Shown here: in pieces, positions 1 to 14,819 of the stretch
Layout of the letters: every line of letters starts with the position of its first letter
Position numbering within the stretch: the first letter of the stretch is position 1
NCBI GenBank assembly: GCA_014529385.2
Contig: CM043943.1
Span: 99,570,355 to 99,634,354 of the forward strand
Direction: 5' to 3'
From: Adiantum capillus-veneris
Taxonomy: Eukaryota > Streptophyta > Polypodiopsida > Polypodiales > Pteridaceae
DNA: 64,000 nt
Notes under the pieces: generated by a model
What the model was told of the DNA's origin: nothing
The model's database searches: none
Seen by the model: only the letters and a program-made list of their open reading frames with translations
Translations under genes and position numbers: made by a program

Positions 1-921
<921 letters not shown>

Positions 922-1022
922 GCTCTAAAAATGAGTCCTCGTGGGCCTACTTGAGCCCCATATATTATATCCTTATAGGTCCATTGGGCTTTTAGTTTCT
1001 TTGAACAAGATCCAGTTCTTTT

Positions 1023-1166
1023 TGTCTTCTCGACTAAGGCCAAGGGAAAATCAAGGTGGATCATGGACTAGGTGCGAATACAAGGGTTCTAAAAATGGAT
1101 GGCCAAGGGCCTATATAATGGGAGGTAGGGCGGAGAACCCTCTATGAAATTTCCTAGGTTCTCACA
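1023..1166 (+). repeat. 5' LTR of the old short-LTR element
   Basis: It matches 12961-13113, most clearly over its last ~85 bases, where roughly nine in ten positions agree. It contains a TATA-like CTATATAATGG at about 1112 and ends with CA directly before the PBS. Its first ~40 bases align poorly with the other copy. Confidence 0.65.
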
Positions 1167-1167
1167 T

Positions 1168-1180
1168 TGGTATCAGAGAT
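1168..1180 (+). other. Primer binding site, initiator-Met tRNA type
   Basis: TGGTATCAGAGAT starts two bases after the LTR end and matches the usual plant LTR-retrotransposon PBS (TGGTATCAGAGC) except at its end. Confidence 0.75.
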
Positions 1181-2860
1181 CATGGATTTTTGGGGAAACA
1201 AGGAGCGGGGTCCCTCTGAGCATGCAAAGACTGTGAAGATAAAGGCCGTGGGTATGGCCGCTCAGCAAAAAAAAAAGGCATTGAGGAAGATTGATCACGG
1301 ATACACGACCGCTTACTAGGGGAGGGGAAGGTATTCGACCCTCACAAAAATTATCTCTCATTGCGTTCATAGTAGGCTAGGGACTCTTTCTCATCACAAG
1401 CAGCTAGCTCGGAGAGCAACACTGTGAGCATGGCGAACGGCTTTCGCTTTCATGTTGTGGTCCGCCATCGCTGCAGGGGTTGGTTTTTCCACTTGGGCAC
1501 CCAACCTAGGTTAGGATTGGCCCTTAGAGAGCTCAATAAAATAGGAATTAAGGGATGATGGTGCCCACGGGCCAAGGCCCCCCCAAACTCCTCACACACC
1601 ATCAACATAAAATGGAATACAATGGAATTTCAAGGACATGGGATGACACAGCCTTGATCTCGGCTCCACTTGCAATGACAATGATTTGCAGCCGTGTTTA
1701 GAAAGCACCACCACACATGGTTGATCTCTCAAGGAGGGTGGATTTTGAGGCGAGTGGAGAAATTTTCAACATTGACTATTTTCACTCACAAACTAGGCAA
1801 TGACCTTCTGGTTTGTAGCCTAAAATCCTAACTGCATGGTTTTGTGAACTGTTAAGAAGGGTGGTTTTTGACTATTAATTTGGCTACAAGCTTGAATTTG
1901 CTTTCCAAAGGCTTTATTTTTTAACACTATACACAATAAAGCAGAAAGGATGAAAGCCTATTACCAGTGGAGCACGACTTAAATGGTATTTATTGCTTGT
2001 TGACAAATACAAAAGATCAGACACACAAGCTAATGGTCGGCAAGGCAAGTTGATGCAAGTAATAAAAAGGTACACAATAGTTTTTTATTTTTTTGACACA
2101 TTTTTCAAGAATATGCTCAACAACTATGGTATGTAATGGTGGGTATGTGTGCTATCGTGAAATGTTTTTACATACTTGTGCAATTTAACCCATCACGATA
2201 CAAGAAAGACTTGTGAAAGTGACATGAACAACAAATTTACACAAAAATCCTGTTAGCAAAGAACACAGACGAGGTTAAAGACCACAATCAAGCAAAGGCT
2301 CCTACTCCAAGAGGAAAAGGTAATATTGGTAAGCTATCCAATTGCGATACTGCAAGTACAAGCAAGGCTTGTGGCTTATAAAGTAACCCTATGGCTTATA
2401 AGATAGTAGTACTCAGCAAGGCCAACTATTTATTGATATTCAAGAAGCCAGCATACATCTTTCTTTGCAGTTAGAGTTTGGGATTTGTAAGGGCATGGCT
2501 CCCAGGCAAGTTTTCCAAACTCAATGTAATCACGACCAACCCAGTATCGAAAACACACTCCAATAGAATTTCAAGGGTCAGTATTGGGCAACCCAGGTAC
2601 GCTTTGTTTCTACAACATTGTAGGAGTTTTTATGCTTTTACTCTAGTATATTACTTGACAAGATCAACAATCAGCAAGGTTAACTTTCTTTTAACTCTAT
2701 TTAACATGACAATTCCATAAGGTGCATCATGGTACATCAGTTTTAATTAGGGAGCAAGGCTTCGTACGAGGATTCTCAAGAACCCTTTGATATGTCCTCT
2801 TTGTGCTATCACGAGGAGGGGAAAATCAAGGTTTTGAAGAGAATGTCTCCATGCATTGGG
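1181..2860. other. Internal non-coding region of the old element
   Basis: No gag, protease, RT or integrase motif is visible in any frame. Short open frames, for example 2478-2720, show no recognisable domain. Confidence 0.5.
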
Positions 2861-3126
2861 TATTAGGTTTCAAGCCCTCACCGTGGGAACATCTCCCATA
2901 AGCATGCAGTTACACCCAGTGAGAGCCACTCTTTTAGTGGAGTGTGCATGGAAAACTTTTACCTTCTATATATGTAAAGGCTTTGAATAAAAATACACAA
3001 AGCATTACTTTTTTCTTGTTGTTGTGTCCAATCTCTCTGATCTCTCTCTCTCCTTCTTCTGCTTTTCTACCTTCTCTCTTGCCACGGCTTGCAGCCACCA
3101 TCACCCTCCATAGCTTGCACCCAACA
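2861..3126 (+). repeat. 5' LTR of gag-only element A
   Basis: Near-identical to 5035-5297. It begins TATTAGG where the 3' copy has TGTTAGG, so the terminal TG is mutated. It includes a pyrimidine-rich CT stretch near its 3' end, the position that in copy B has expanded to a long microsatellite. Confidence 0.85.
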
Positions 3127-3127
3127 C

Positions 3128-3140
3128 TGGTATTAGAGTC
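3128..3140 (+). other. Primer binding site of gag-only element A
   Basis: TGGTATTAGAGTC lies one base after the LTR. It differs from the canonical initiator-Met PBS by a C-to-T change and at the end. Confidence 0.65.
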
Positions 3141-3649
3141 TAGGCGGGCAGGTGAAGAAGCCTCTGCACATGACATCTCAAAACACAGGAGAAAATTGTC
3201 ATCCTTGATTTCTACAGAGCCTTATGGTGTTGTAAGGTGGGTCCTCAACTTCCTCTCAAGATGCACAGAAATTGGCTGCATGCGGTGAAGCTTCAAGCAC
3301 CGCATTTCAAAACGTCGCTCTAGGAGGTACACAGAGGGTCTTGATATGTTGCACGCTAACACAGATCTTCTTGATACGCACACGCGGTAGCAAATCTAGT
3401 TGAGGGCACAGAGAAGTCAAGGCGGGTTGGAGGCTGGCACATTGCGTCTTAAAACGCTCGATTGGGGGCCTTCATAGGTAGTTTTGTTGTAGGCATTTCA
3501 AAATGCTTTACAAGGCATTACAAGTCAATTATACACAACAACCAAGGTTGATGGTCATTGCTTACCTTCACCAAGCATATCAAAAGGGTGGTTGCAGTAG
3601 AGATAGGAGTTGTTGTAGCAGGCAAGGCTCAACTACGAGCTATCACTGA

Positions 3650-3710
3650 GTAAATTTTGATAGCATATCAAAAGGAATCCTTTTGATAGCATATCAAAAG
3701 GAATCTATTA
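3650..3710. repeat. 26-bp tandem duplication of a hairpin-forming unit
   Basis: TTTTGATAGCATATCAAAAG occurs twice in tandem. Each unit is an inverted repeat (CTTTTGAT / ATCAAAAG arms around a short loop). It lies in the leader between PBS and gag. Confidence 0.8.
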
Positions 3711-3762
3711 GAAGCTTTTTTTTGCAACAATTAAAAAACCCCACTTCAATCTAAAAATCATA

Positions 3763-4626
3763 TTGAGCATGGCATCCAAGGTGGATAAATTCAATGCAAC
3801 GGGCTTCCACACCTGGAAAATTAAAGTGAAGGGTTATTTGATACAGAAGAACCTGTGGAGTGTAGTGAAACCCTTATCAAGTGACGAAGCTGGCACATCC
3901 ACTACAGTTACAAGAGCACTATCTACCGAGCAACAACACAAGGATGAGCAAGCATTAGGTATTATTTTCACATCTCTTGAAGATGATTTTATTCACTACT
4001 TGGATGACATGCAATCTTCTAGTGCTGCCTAGATACAGCTAGAGAAGGTTTTTGGTGCTTAAGCTAAGTATTTAATGATGAGTCTAAAGATGGATTTGTA
4101 CTCTCTCGCTATGCATGCCGATGAAAACATTCCATCTCTAGTTAACCACTAGAAGAGTATTAAAAATTAACTTGTTTATGTCGAAGCCCGAGTGCTAAGA
4201 GGATCTCATAGCTGTTTTGTTAAAAAAATTTCCTGATAAATTCCATCAGATTGCTACTATTTTAAAAGAGAAAGATCCGCTGCTCTCCTTGGATGGTATT
4301 ATCAATTCATTGTAAGAAGAAGAAAAAAGGGTATCCGATACCAATTTTCCCATTATTCCTAGTGCATATACAGTCTCCCATGAAGTATCCCACATCAATT
4401 CTTCTGATACTCCCAGTGCATATGCAATCACTAATCGTGCTTCTACCTCAACTTCAACTCAGCATCCATTGGTACCAAAACTTGTGCCATTTGTGGGTGC
4501 AACAATCACCAGAAAAATGCTATTTCAAGAAGAATCCTTACATTCATTGTGGTAAAACAAATCATCCTTCAAATAGATGCTTTCAAAAGGGTAAAAATCA
4601 GATTCATGTGATTGATGGAGACACAT
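3763..4626 (+). pseudogene. Copia-type gag remnant of element A
   Basis: The first 89 residues are open and begin with a pattern typical of copia Gag N-termini: a K(F/L)xGxxFxxWKxKxxxYLIQKxLW stretch, visible as FHTWKIKVKGYLIQKNLWSV. Downstream the frame is broken, with stops at 4030 and beyond. A zinc-knuckle-like segment appears near 4545-4595 as HCGKTNHPSNRC, with the first cysteine replaced by tyrosine. Gag forms the particle that packages element RNA. This copy is dead, but the N-terminal half is still legible. The start at 3763 (or the second Met, 3769) is chosen as the first Met of the open stretch. Confidence 0.75.
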
Positions 4627-5034
4627 AATCTCAAATATTTTTTTTTGACAGTGATGTTTTTTAGATCAACTCTTTTCATGTTTTTCTTAGTCAAAATAAA
4701 TTGTACGGGCTATAAACACTGCCACACATGAGTGGTAAGACCTCCCAAACTATCATTTTTTTTGTTCAAGTCCTATTTTGTTCTGATTCTCATGAGGTTA
4801 CTAGATATACCTTAAACCCAAGGTTTGGCAGTGAACCAAAAACTCCATTTGTTGGTAGCTAATTTTTCAACCTACACCCTATCTGTTCAAAGGGGGGTTC
4901 ACTATCATAGAACCAGGTTATAAATACAACAAAATCCTTGGTTGTGAGAGAACCTAAAACTCACGGTTGACGAGTACACCAAAAACTCACGATATCATGA
5001 GAGATGTTTTTCTAGTTCATGCTTGAGGGGGGAT

Positions 5035-5297
5035 TGTTAGGTTTCAAGCCCTCACCGTGGGAATATCTCCCATAAGCATGCAGTTACACCCAATGAGAGC
5101 CACTCTTTTAGTGGAGTATGCATGGAAAACTTTTACCTTATATATATGTAAAGCCTTTGAATAAAAATACACAAGTGTTACTTTTTCCTTGTTGTTCTGT
5201 TGACTCTCTTTGCTTTCTCTCTTATTCTTCTGCTTTTCTACCTTCTCTCTTGCCATGACTTGCAGCCGCCGTCACCCTCCATATTTTGCACCCAACA
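5035..5297 (+). repeat. 3' LTR of gag-only element A
   Basis: Starts TGTTAGGTTTCAAGCC directly after a G-rich tract (GAGGGGGGAT) that serves as polypurine tract, and ends CCCAACA. Confidence 0.88.
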
Positions 5298-6667
5298 TCG
5301 GGTGCATAATCAATCCAAAGTCACTATAGTTTTGCCGAGGGTAGGAAAAATAAGTATGTGAAAAACATTTGAAAGCACAATCATGCCACCAAATGCTATG
5401 AATTTTAAAGCCAAGGGTGGAGGTTACAAAAACCAGTAAGTACCTTCAATATAAGTTTCAATTTTGAACTTATTCCATTTTGCAAGATTGTCTACAATGC
5501 CAACTTAACAAGCAAATGTTGCTTCGGTCAAGCAGACTTTGACAGTTCCATGATATTTGATAGCTAAGCTTCACAGGCTATCTCTTTCAATATTGGGCAA
5601 TCTCGATCATGGTTCTCAATAAGATATAATATTTGGCAAGGTTGATTCTCTATGAAAACTTGACAACGTCGATTCTCTTTTGCTTTGATATGAGTGCATG
5701 CTAGCTAAGAGAAATTACTCTCAGTTTGTCTCGTCTCCTTGATAAACTTATGCAAACGAAGGCTTCAATTTGCCTAGAAACTTCTAAAGTATGGAATATG
5801 CTCATAACATACAAACTTGGAAATAAATTTTCAACATGTCTACTTATTTTTAATCGGAGGTCGGTATGAACCAAGCCTCAAGGGCATACTGAGTACATTC
5901 AATGGCTCTAAATTTCTCACTATACATGGCTACGAGCTCCATCTAGCAAAGGTAATTATTCTTAGATGGGCAACAAGGTTCGATAATATCAAGTTTTACT
6001 TGTATTTATGTATTTAGCATTTTCATTTGAAAGGATTACTCTGCTATTCAAAGCAAAGTTCTTTGATAGATTTATTGCGAAGCTTGTATTCCTTTTCATA
6101 GTACTATCCACCATTGATGTAGATCAAGGATACTGACACATATATAGGTTTGGCAATAAGAGGATATAAGCTTATGGTTTGCAATGACCAACTATAATGT
6201 ATTCATGTCAGCACACATCGTGCAAGGCACGTATAATATCTTCTCACATTGTGGAGATCGTCATTGAAGCCAAGGGCTTATCACACTATTCTTTCTGTTA
6301 TGCATGCATGACATGCGAGTATTGTGGATTTATTCCACTACATAATAGTTTATACTTTTGCTATAACATTAGCTACTCTGTTTAGAAAGAGCTGAGGCTG
6401 GTATATTTGCTTGTGCTCATTGTATATAACTACAATGGCGATAAATTTTTGTGCACAAGTGCTGAAAATACAGATGATGCTTTTGTCGATAGCAAGTAGG
6501 CATGGCCTTGCTATCAAGAAAATATTTCATGGGATGACATGAATATATTCACTTCTTACAAACCCAAGAAAATATAATATGACTACTTTATTTAGGGTGT
6601 TAGGAATCATTCTCTTCTATTCAAGGAGAGATATGATCATTTTGAGATTCAATTGTGAATAAGATTT
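5298..6667. other. Non-coding sequence between the two nested insertions
   Basis: Part of the body of the old short-LTR element. Nothing in it resembles a coding domain. Short open frames at 5817-6017 and 6197-6385 show no recognisable family. Confidence 0.5.
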
Positions 6668-7090
6668 TGTTAAGTATGGAGCTTGATTTACCCCTTGTAA
6701 TTTTTTGTATTGAAAACACACATTTGTAAGGCCACCGTTATGAGGAGAAGCCATCGTGCGGCATGAAGAAAAATCATTCATCGGAAACCAAAACTTTCAT
6801 GGTCATTCTCGAGCTTTGCTTGAGGCTGGCTTCGTCGGAATATTATGGCCAAACGGTCGATCGGTTGGCCGCTCAATCGATGTCCAGTGGTCGGAAGTCA
6901 ATGGCCGATGGCTGGTGGCCGAATTCAATAACTTGGCAACACAAGGGCGGCTATGCACGTCTGCCTCTCATGAGAGAGGGAAGCCCTTTTGGCCTATAAA
7001 AGGAGGCCTCCTCTTCACACAAAAATGGATTGTGAAGAATTGTGGTGCATTGTGAAGTTGATGTGAGGTGGTGAGAGTGAAGCAAGGCGG
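6668..7090 (+). repeat. Truncated 5' LTR of copia B
   Basis: Aligns with 10460-10980. Both copies share TGTTAAGTATGG at the start and GGCCTATAAAAGGAGG in the middle. Homology is lost after about 7090, so the R/U5 end is missing. Confidence 0.8.
6994..7001 (+). promoter_or_regulatory. TATA box of copia B LTR promoter
   Basis: TATAAAAG in a GGCCTATAAAAGGAGG context is conserved between both LTRs (second copy 10893-10900), as expected for the element's RNA polymerase II promoter. Confidence 0.65.
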
Positions 7091-7234
7091 GATCTCCAAA
7101 AGTTCTCCTAAGCGAAGAAATGCGAAGGAGAAGCACGGGAGAATCATCAAGTGTTTGACTTTCAGTGGAAACAAGAGGAAGGCCTAAGAAGAGGTTCAAA
7201 AACCAAAAGGGTCATGATTTCTCAAGACAGAGCA

Positions 7235-10200
7235 AATCATGCACAAAGTCAGTTCTTGAATGCTGGAAGTGTTGCAAGAAGGGCCACGTCAAGAAGGATT
7301 GCTAGTCCAAGAAGAAGAAGGAGTTGGAATCTCAAGAAAACAAGCCAACATCGGAGTCCAATGTGGTAGGTAAAGTAGAGCAAGATTCTTTAATTCTCTC
7401 ATTAGACAATGTGTCTAATTCTTAGATAGTAGATTCCGAGGCCTCATTCCATGTGACACTGCACAAGTAACATTTCCAAGATTACACCAAAGGAAATTTT
7501 GGATATGTATACTTGGGAGATGATGAAGCTTGTGAAATTGTTGGCAAAGGTACAGTTTGTGTCAAAACTGCTCTAACAAAAATGAATGGAAGCTTAAAGA
7601 TGTTAGGCATGTTCCTTCTCTTTGCAAAAATTTGATATCCACTGGACAATTGGACGATGAAGGTCACAGCATTGCATTTGGAAACAAGCGTTGTAAAATC
7701 TCAAAAAGGGATCATTGGTGGTTGCCAAAGGAGAAAAGGTTGGTACACTTTACTTGTGTACTATTAGCACGCAACCTTCAACTTGTGCAACAGCTATAGA
7801 AGTTGATAGTGTGGTGTGGCACTATCGGCTTGGACATATGAGTGCCAAAGGAATGCAAATCCTTCAATCAAAGAAGCTTCTATCAGGTGTGAAATAAGTG
7901 GACTTAGAGTTCTATAAAGATTGTGTTTATGTTAAAAGCAAGAAATGAAAGAAAAAATAAGAAACTTGAGTTGGTCCATTCTGATGTTTGGGGTCATGCA
8001 AGTACACCATCATTTGGTGGCTCATTGCACTATGTAACATTCATAGATGATGCGACTAGGAAAACATGGGTTTATGTAATGAAGAATAAATCCAATGTGT
8101 TTCCATATTTCAAAGGTGGAAAACCTTTGTGGAGAATGAAACAGATGCCAAGGTTAAATGCCTCAAATCTGACAATGGAGACGAGTATTGCAACCAAGCT
8201 TCTGAAATCTTTTGTGCTAGCAATGGCATTTGGAGGCAAAGTACAACCCCAAGGACATCTCACCGAAATGGCAGTTTTGACAGGATGAAGAGAATCATGG
8301 AGCGATCATGAAGCATGCGGCTACATGAGCTTTGGGCAGAAGTAGTAAGTATGTCTATGTACTTGATCAACCGATCACCCTCAACGGCATTGGATGGGGG
8401 AGTTCCAAAGGAGGCGTGAACAGGTAAACTGGTGAATTATTCATTTCTCAAAGTGTTTGGGTGTGAGGCTTTCATGCACATAGATAGAAGCCTAAGGTCA
8501 AAGCCAGATCCAAAGTCCAAAAAGTGTTTCTTTATCGGCTATGGAGAAGGTGACTTTGGGTATCACCTATGGAATCCTGAAGATGGTAAAATCTTTAGGA
8601 GTAGGGATGTAAGTTTTAGCAAAACAAAATATATACAAAGACTACTTGGAAAGAATACAAACAAAAGAAACAGGTGATGAGTACATGGAGCTTGAGGACG
8701 GTGAAGACTCAACCATTGCAAACAATGACAATGTGCAACAATGCCAACCAAATGAGGAGCCTCAACCTATTCCCCAAAGATATACAAGAGCAAGTAGACC
8801 TCCAGAAAGGTTCGTTCCTTCCTTCAACCTCTTGATCTCAGATTCTGGAGAACCGGAATCATACAAGAAGCTATGCATCACAAATCCAAAGAAGAATGGA
8901 TGAAGAGCATGCAAGTAGAGATGGACTCATTACATCACAACCAAACATGGGAGTTGGTTGAGTTACCTAAAGGTAAGCAAACACTACAGAGAAAATGGGT
9001 GTATAAGTTGAGGGAAGAAGAAGGTGGGAAGAAAAGGTACACGTCCACGCTTGTGGTAAAAGGGTTTTCTCAAAAGAAAGGTATTGACTTCAATGAAATA
9101 TTTTCTCATGTTGTAAAAATGAACTCAATTAGGCTTTCTTAAGCCTTGTAGCTACTCAAGATTTAAATCTTGAGCAAATGGATGTAAATACGGCATTCCC
9201 TCAATGGTAACTTACAGGAGGAAATTTACATGCTTCAACCAAAGGGGTATGAAGTAAAAGGTTTGGAGAAAATCGTTTGCAGATTAAAGAAGAGCTTGTA
9301 TGGTTTAAAGAAAGCATCAAGACAATGGTACTTGAAGTTCAATCGATGGATGATGGATCATAGATTCAAAAGATGCAACTCAGATCATTACGTCTACACA
9401 AAGAATTTGAGAGATAGGAAGTTCATCATCCCGTATGTTGAGGACATGTTGATTGCAAGTGCTAACGTATAGGACATCAAAGACCTAAAAGAGGATTTTT
9501 CTATATCTTTTTCAATGAAAGATTTAGGAGCTACAAAGAAGATACTTGGTATGAAGATATCAAGGGACAGGATGAAGAAGACAATAAAGCTATCTCAAGA
9601 GGATTACATCAAAAAGGTACTAGATAGGTTTGCAATGCAAAATGCAAAAATTGTTTCTACACCTTTGGTTGGTCACTTTAAACTAACAAAGGATATGTGT
9701 CCAAATACACAAGATGAGATAGCCTATACATCTAAAGTTCCATATGTTGTAGCGGTAGGTTCTCTTATGTATGTTATGGTCTAGACAAGGCCAAACATTT
9801 CACATGCAGTGGGAGTTGAAAGTAGGTTTATGGAAAAAACTGGTAAAGAGCACTGGCAAGTTATGAAGTGGATACTTATGTATCTAAAACAGACAACAAA
9901 AAATGCTTTGTATTTTGGAGGCACTGATATTTTCTAGCAAGGGTATCTTGATGCAGATATGGCAAGTGACAAAGATATTTGAAGGAGCACTAGTGGCTAT
10001 GTCTTCACAGCTGGAGGCACATTAATAAGTTGGGATTCATTAAAGCTGCAGAAAGTGGTCTCACTTTCTACCACGAAAGCAGAATATGCAGCAATGATAG
10101 AGGCAAGAAAAGAAATTATGTGGCTTCGTGAATTCTTAGAAGAGCTTGGATTCAAACAAGACAATTGTGTCTTGTACAGTGATAGCCAAAGCGCTATCCA

Positions 10201-10393
10201 TCTTGCAAAGAACTCAACATTTCATTCAAGGACAAAGCACATTGAGGTGAGATATCACTTCATAGGCACACTTTTAGAAGAGGGACAGCTAAAGCTAATA
10301 AAGGTGCATACAAGTGAAAATCCTACAGACATGTTTACAAAGGTGGTCAATAAGGAGAGGTTGAGCTTCTGCTCATCTTCAATCACCATTTAA
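7235..10393 (+). pseudogene. Copia B gag-pol polyprotein, multiply broken
   Basis: Readable segments in order: zinc knuckle CWKCCKKGHVKKDC (about 7260-7300); protease motif IVDSEASFHVT (about 7430), where the family has DSGA; GAG-pre-integrase WHYRLGHMSAKGMQIL (about 7815); integrase HSDVWG (7980) and FIDDATRKTW (8040); the third catalytic position at about 8275 reads GSFDRM where copia integrases read GVAERM; RT from about 8940 (TWELVELPKGKQ) with YVEDML near 9432 in place of YVDDML; RNase H to 10393 (VSLSTTKAEYAA, then YSDSQSAIHLAKNS, KHIEVRYHFI). At least seven stops and several frameshifts interrupt it, for example one extra C near 9190. The RNase H wording is typical of Tnt1/Tork-like elements. 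Non-functional. Confidence 0.88.
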
Positions 10394-10459
10394 GGATAAG
10401 AATCCAAGATGGAAAGCACTCGTAGGTTTGATGTGGAGATCAGTCTCCAAGTGGGAGAT

Positions 10460-11365
<906 letters not shown>

Positions 11366-12960
11366 GATTCCAACTACGAGACGATCTATGCTCATTTGCA
11401 GCAGTCATTGTATCTCTTGGATTAGTAATTATAGGGGTATGACCCAACGAATGCATAATCACTTTGAAGGTGTTGAGGATCACAATCTGAGATCATCACA
11501 GTTACACTTTCAAGGAAATAATTCCACAAGATGCCAAGGGGTAGTGGACAAGTTCAACTTCTAAAGTTGATTTCAATCACTATTAGACACGGTAGACGTA
11601 CTATGTTGGTCACCATTGGTTGTTAGTTTGAGTAGTTTCCATGAAGAGTCTAACCAAGGGGTTTGACAATGTAGAATCTAACCAAGTCCCTTTTGATTGC
11701 AAAGGCAACACCTAGGTTTACTAGTAGTTTACTTGACCATTTTGAGCACATTGTATCAAGAACAATTTCCGTGGTCAAAAATTGTCGAATACTTAATAAG
11801 ACTTGCTAAGGTTACAAGTATTGTTAAACACCTTTAACAGATGGTTTTTTATACACGTATCAAAGTTATGTTCTATTTAATGAACTAGTTTATTTGGTAC
11901 CTAGATGTGATGGACTTTCACATTCTATTATGGTCCAAATATATTGGCATGGTTTTCACGTGGAAAGTATCTAGTCCTTTTTCCATGAGTCATGAGCAAA
12001 CATTAGCTATAAGCATTGGCAAGTGCGGTTATGGATATGCAGGTTTGGATCTATCTTTGCTAAATCCATGCACACTAGGTTTTATGGGCCCTAGTGTTTA
12101 GCAACAGCCGATTTGGAGTGGCATGCACATTCATGACATTCTAGTAGCTTCTAAAGCATTTTTCACTCTACTATCTCCATGAGATTCATTGTAGATCTAT
12201 CAATCACCAATAGAGGTCATGGCTCGGTTTGGGTGCTTGTAAATCAGCTCATTTAAGTTCACCAAGATGGTTGTTTTTAACATTATTGATTAATTAGCAA
12301 TAATGCAAGGAATTATGATCCCTGTTTACTAGTCATTTTGGAGGACTTTCTTTAAACGGTGGGAACCACACCTCAATAATATCAGTTATCCAAAGAGTAT
12401 AGGTAGTTTACAAGTGTTAATCTTGTGCTAAAGGATATGCTAACTACACACATTAGTACAAAGCAACCCAATTAGAAAGATTTTCTCTCTACTTGGAGGT
12501 TACTTACTATGCGACAAAGAAGGTTGTGACTAAGTTTAGCCTCTTCCTGTTTAAAATTAGAGGTTCTCAACCTTGAACACCGATTATGATAAGGTTGTTC
12601 ACTGATGAAGAACAATATTAAGTCAAGGACTTGTACTTTTACAGATGAATTTCGTCAGCCATTTACTTTTATGGAAAGTGGAAAGAGGTACTCTTTAGGG
12701 TACATCTTAGTTGTGAGAAGTTGTTTAACATGCTCAAGCAGGTTTTAAATGGATTTTATACGAAGGGACAACAATGTGAAAAATCAAGACTCTTGTCTTG
12801 ATTTCACTAAACCTCCTACCAAATTGTATTCTGATCACAGGGACAACTGGATCCATGCATGATGCCAGATGCCACTATCAAAAACATTGGTGTTTTCTTT
12901 TATGACATTATCACCACATTTTTTTTCAAGGAAAAAAACGTTTCTCCAAGGGGGGAGTAA
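11366..12960. other. 3' internal region of the old short-LTR element, non-coding
   Basis: No recognisable coding motif. The segment ends in a purine run (AAGGGGGGAGTAA) just before the 3' LTR. Confidence 0.5.
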
Positions 12961-13113
12961 TGTAAGAACAAGAGCAAACCCAGGGGGGTCATGGACTCAG
13001 GCCATGGGCCAACTGCTAAGTGCGGACAAGGGGTTCCAAAAATGGATGGCCAAGGGCCTATATAATGGGAGGTAGGATGGAGAACCCTCTATGCAGTTCC
13101 ATGGGTTCTCACA
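12961..13113 (+). repeat. 3' LTR of the old short-LTR element
   Basis: 153 bp, TGTAAGAACA...GGTTCTCACA, preceded by a purine tract. Homologous to about 1023-1166 and sharing the CTATATAATGG TATA-like motif. Confidence 0.75.
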
Positions 13114-13620
13114 TGGGCCCACCATGAAAACCCAAAAGCCCTACAAGCTTTTGATGGGTTATCAAATCACCATTCACCGGCTTAAATGTGATCATGCAAA
13201 GTGTAATAGTAAATAGAACCTCAAAGAAAATATTGGATAATATTATAGTTGTAAGAGATGTAACCCAGATATGGTTATAACAAATGGGTAGAAATTCTAT
13301 AGAAATGTTGTCTAATGGTGTAGTAGCCTAGATGCAGTTAGAAAAAATTGGTAGAACCTCTACAAAAATATTCTTTGGGTAGGAAATGCATCCCAGCTAC
13401 AACTAGAAAAAATAGGTGGATTTGGATAAGAAGTAAACCAATTGCATAGGATGATAGTTTTGATGAAGTGTATAGCTTATCTCATCAGTCCAAGGTGGAT
13501 ATTTAGTCATAATTCACCCACCTAGACAAACACCACATTTGTACTCTATTTTTTTTCAAGCTAGTGTAGCTACACTGTGTGTAAATCCTGATTCTTGAGT
13601 AGCAAGTAATTTTCCTAAGC
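13114..13620. other. No gene seen
   Basis: A/T-rich sequence without recognisable coding or repeat structure. Confidence 0.5.
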
Positions 13621-14410
13621 TTTAATTCTATGATGATATTTGTAAAGGCCCATGTGAGCCGGTCACTGGCCATTTAGAAAGCCCTATGTATAAAAGTCTA
13701 TAACTTTAATGTGAAAAAGAAATCTTATCTTTTGGAGAGAAAAGAGCTTTGCTTTGCATATGCTTAAGCGACCAAGAAACTCCAACTTGTAATCAACATA
13801 TCTTGTGATTGGGTAATCTAATTTCAATTTCATAACTTGCATTGTGTTCCTCTTTATTTGCTCTTTCATTTAAGTGGAAGCAGTGCAAATTTCATTGTGG
13901 TTCATGACAATGCATCTACGAGCTTAATCTGCAGATTTGAGTGCTTAAATCAATGTTTTTTGACGTTTTGACCATAGGAGAGTGTTGTCGAACCTTAGGG
14001 CAACCTTTTTGGACTATTTTATTGTAGTTTCTATGACTAGAACCATGATGGATTGCAACCTATGTACCTAGTCAAAATGCAACAAGACTTTGCAGGCACA
14101 AATGTCCCTTTAGGCCTAGTGAATCTTCCCTTAAAATTTCATGATAATCCAAGCTCATTTAGTCGACAAAATGGTGTGATGACCTCATGACCTAGAGTTG
14201 TGAGAACAGATATATGCGGATTTTTCAATCACTGAGTGGTGGTTTTCTTGTTGAGTTGATGCTTTTGCTTGTTAGGTTTACTTCTTGAGGACTAACAACC
14301 TCAAAGACTCTCCGTACCCCATTCAAGTCACTTTCCTGAGTATTGACATATTATGATGTTAGTTCCAGATAGCTATGCTACACACTTCCGTCACGGAAAT
14401 CCACTAACAT

Positions 14411-14428
14411 TGGCACCACTAACGGGGA
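14411..14428 (+). other. Putative tRNA-Asp-type primer binding site
   Basis: TGGCACCACTAACGGGGA follows an LTR-like CA end. The match to the known plant gypsy PBS is imperfect. Confidence 0.55.
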
Positions 14429-14819
14429 ATGATCCTTAGATGGTGAGTGATCTAGTGCATATTTAGAGCGTTCTTTTCCAAACATTTGTCTTTACATTCC
14501 ATTTATACCTTAGCAGTAAAGAATCTAGACACGAGGTTCAGTGATTGATAGAGTCTAGAAGAGGTTTAGAAGTTGGGACTTGCTAGATCTAAAGAAGGTT
14601 GTGAGTGAGATAGCCAAAAGAATTTCATTCTTCAATCTTCACATTACTTTCAGAGTGATGTATCATTTTTCTTAACTTTTATTTTCATTGCCTTGTTTAT
14701 TTTTGTTCCTAGTTTCTTTTCAGCAAATAGAAGTAGGGTAAGTAGAAACCAATACCATCAAATTGGGTTGAAAAGTTTAGGGCAAAAAGGGCTAAAAACC
14801 ATATTGTGACAAAAACAAC

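Larger units (their letters stand above)
2861..5297 (+). mobile_element. Gag-only LTR retrotransposon, copy A (TR-GAG-like, 2.4 kb)
   Basis: Two LTRs of 266 and 263 bp (2861-3126 and 5035-5297) both end in GCACCCAACA. The outer 5-mers TTGGG (2856-2860) and TCGGG (5298-5302) look like a target duplication with one change. A PBS-like TGGTATTAGAGTC follows the 5' LTR at 3128. Inside there is only a copia-type gag remnant and about 330 bp of non-coding 3' sequence running into a G-rich tract before the 3' LTR. No protease, integrase or RT is present and there is too little room for them. The same internal 3' region recurs in the element at 36183-38116, so this is a family of gag-only elements that must depend on enzymes from elsewhere. 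Confidence 0.85.
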
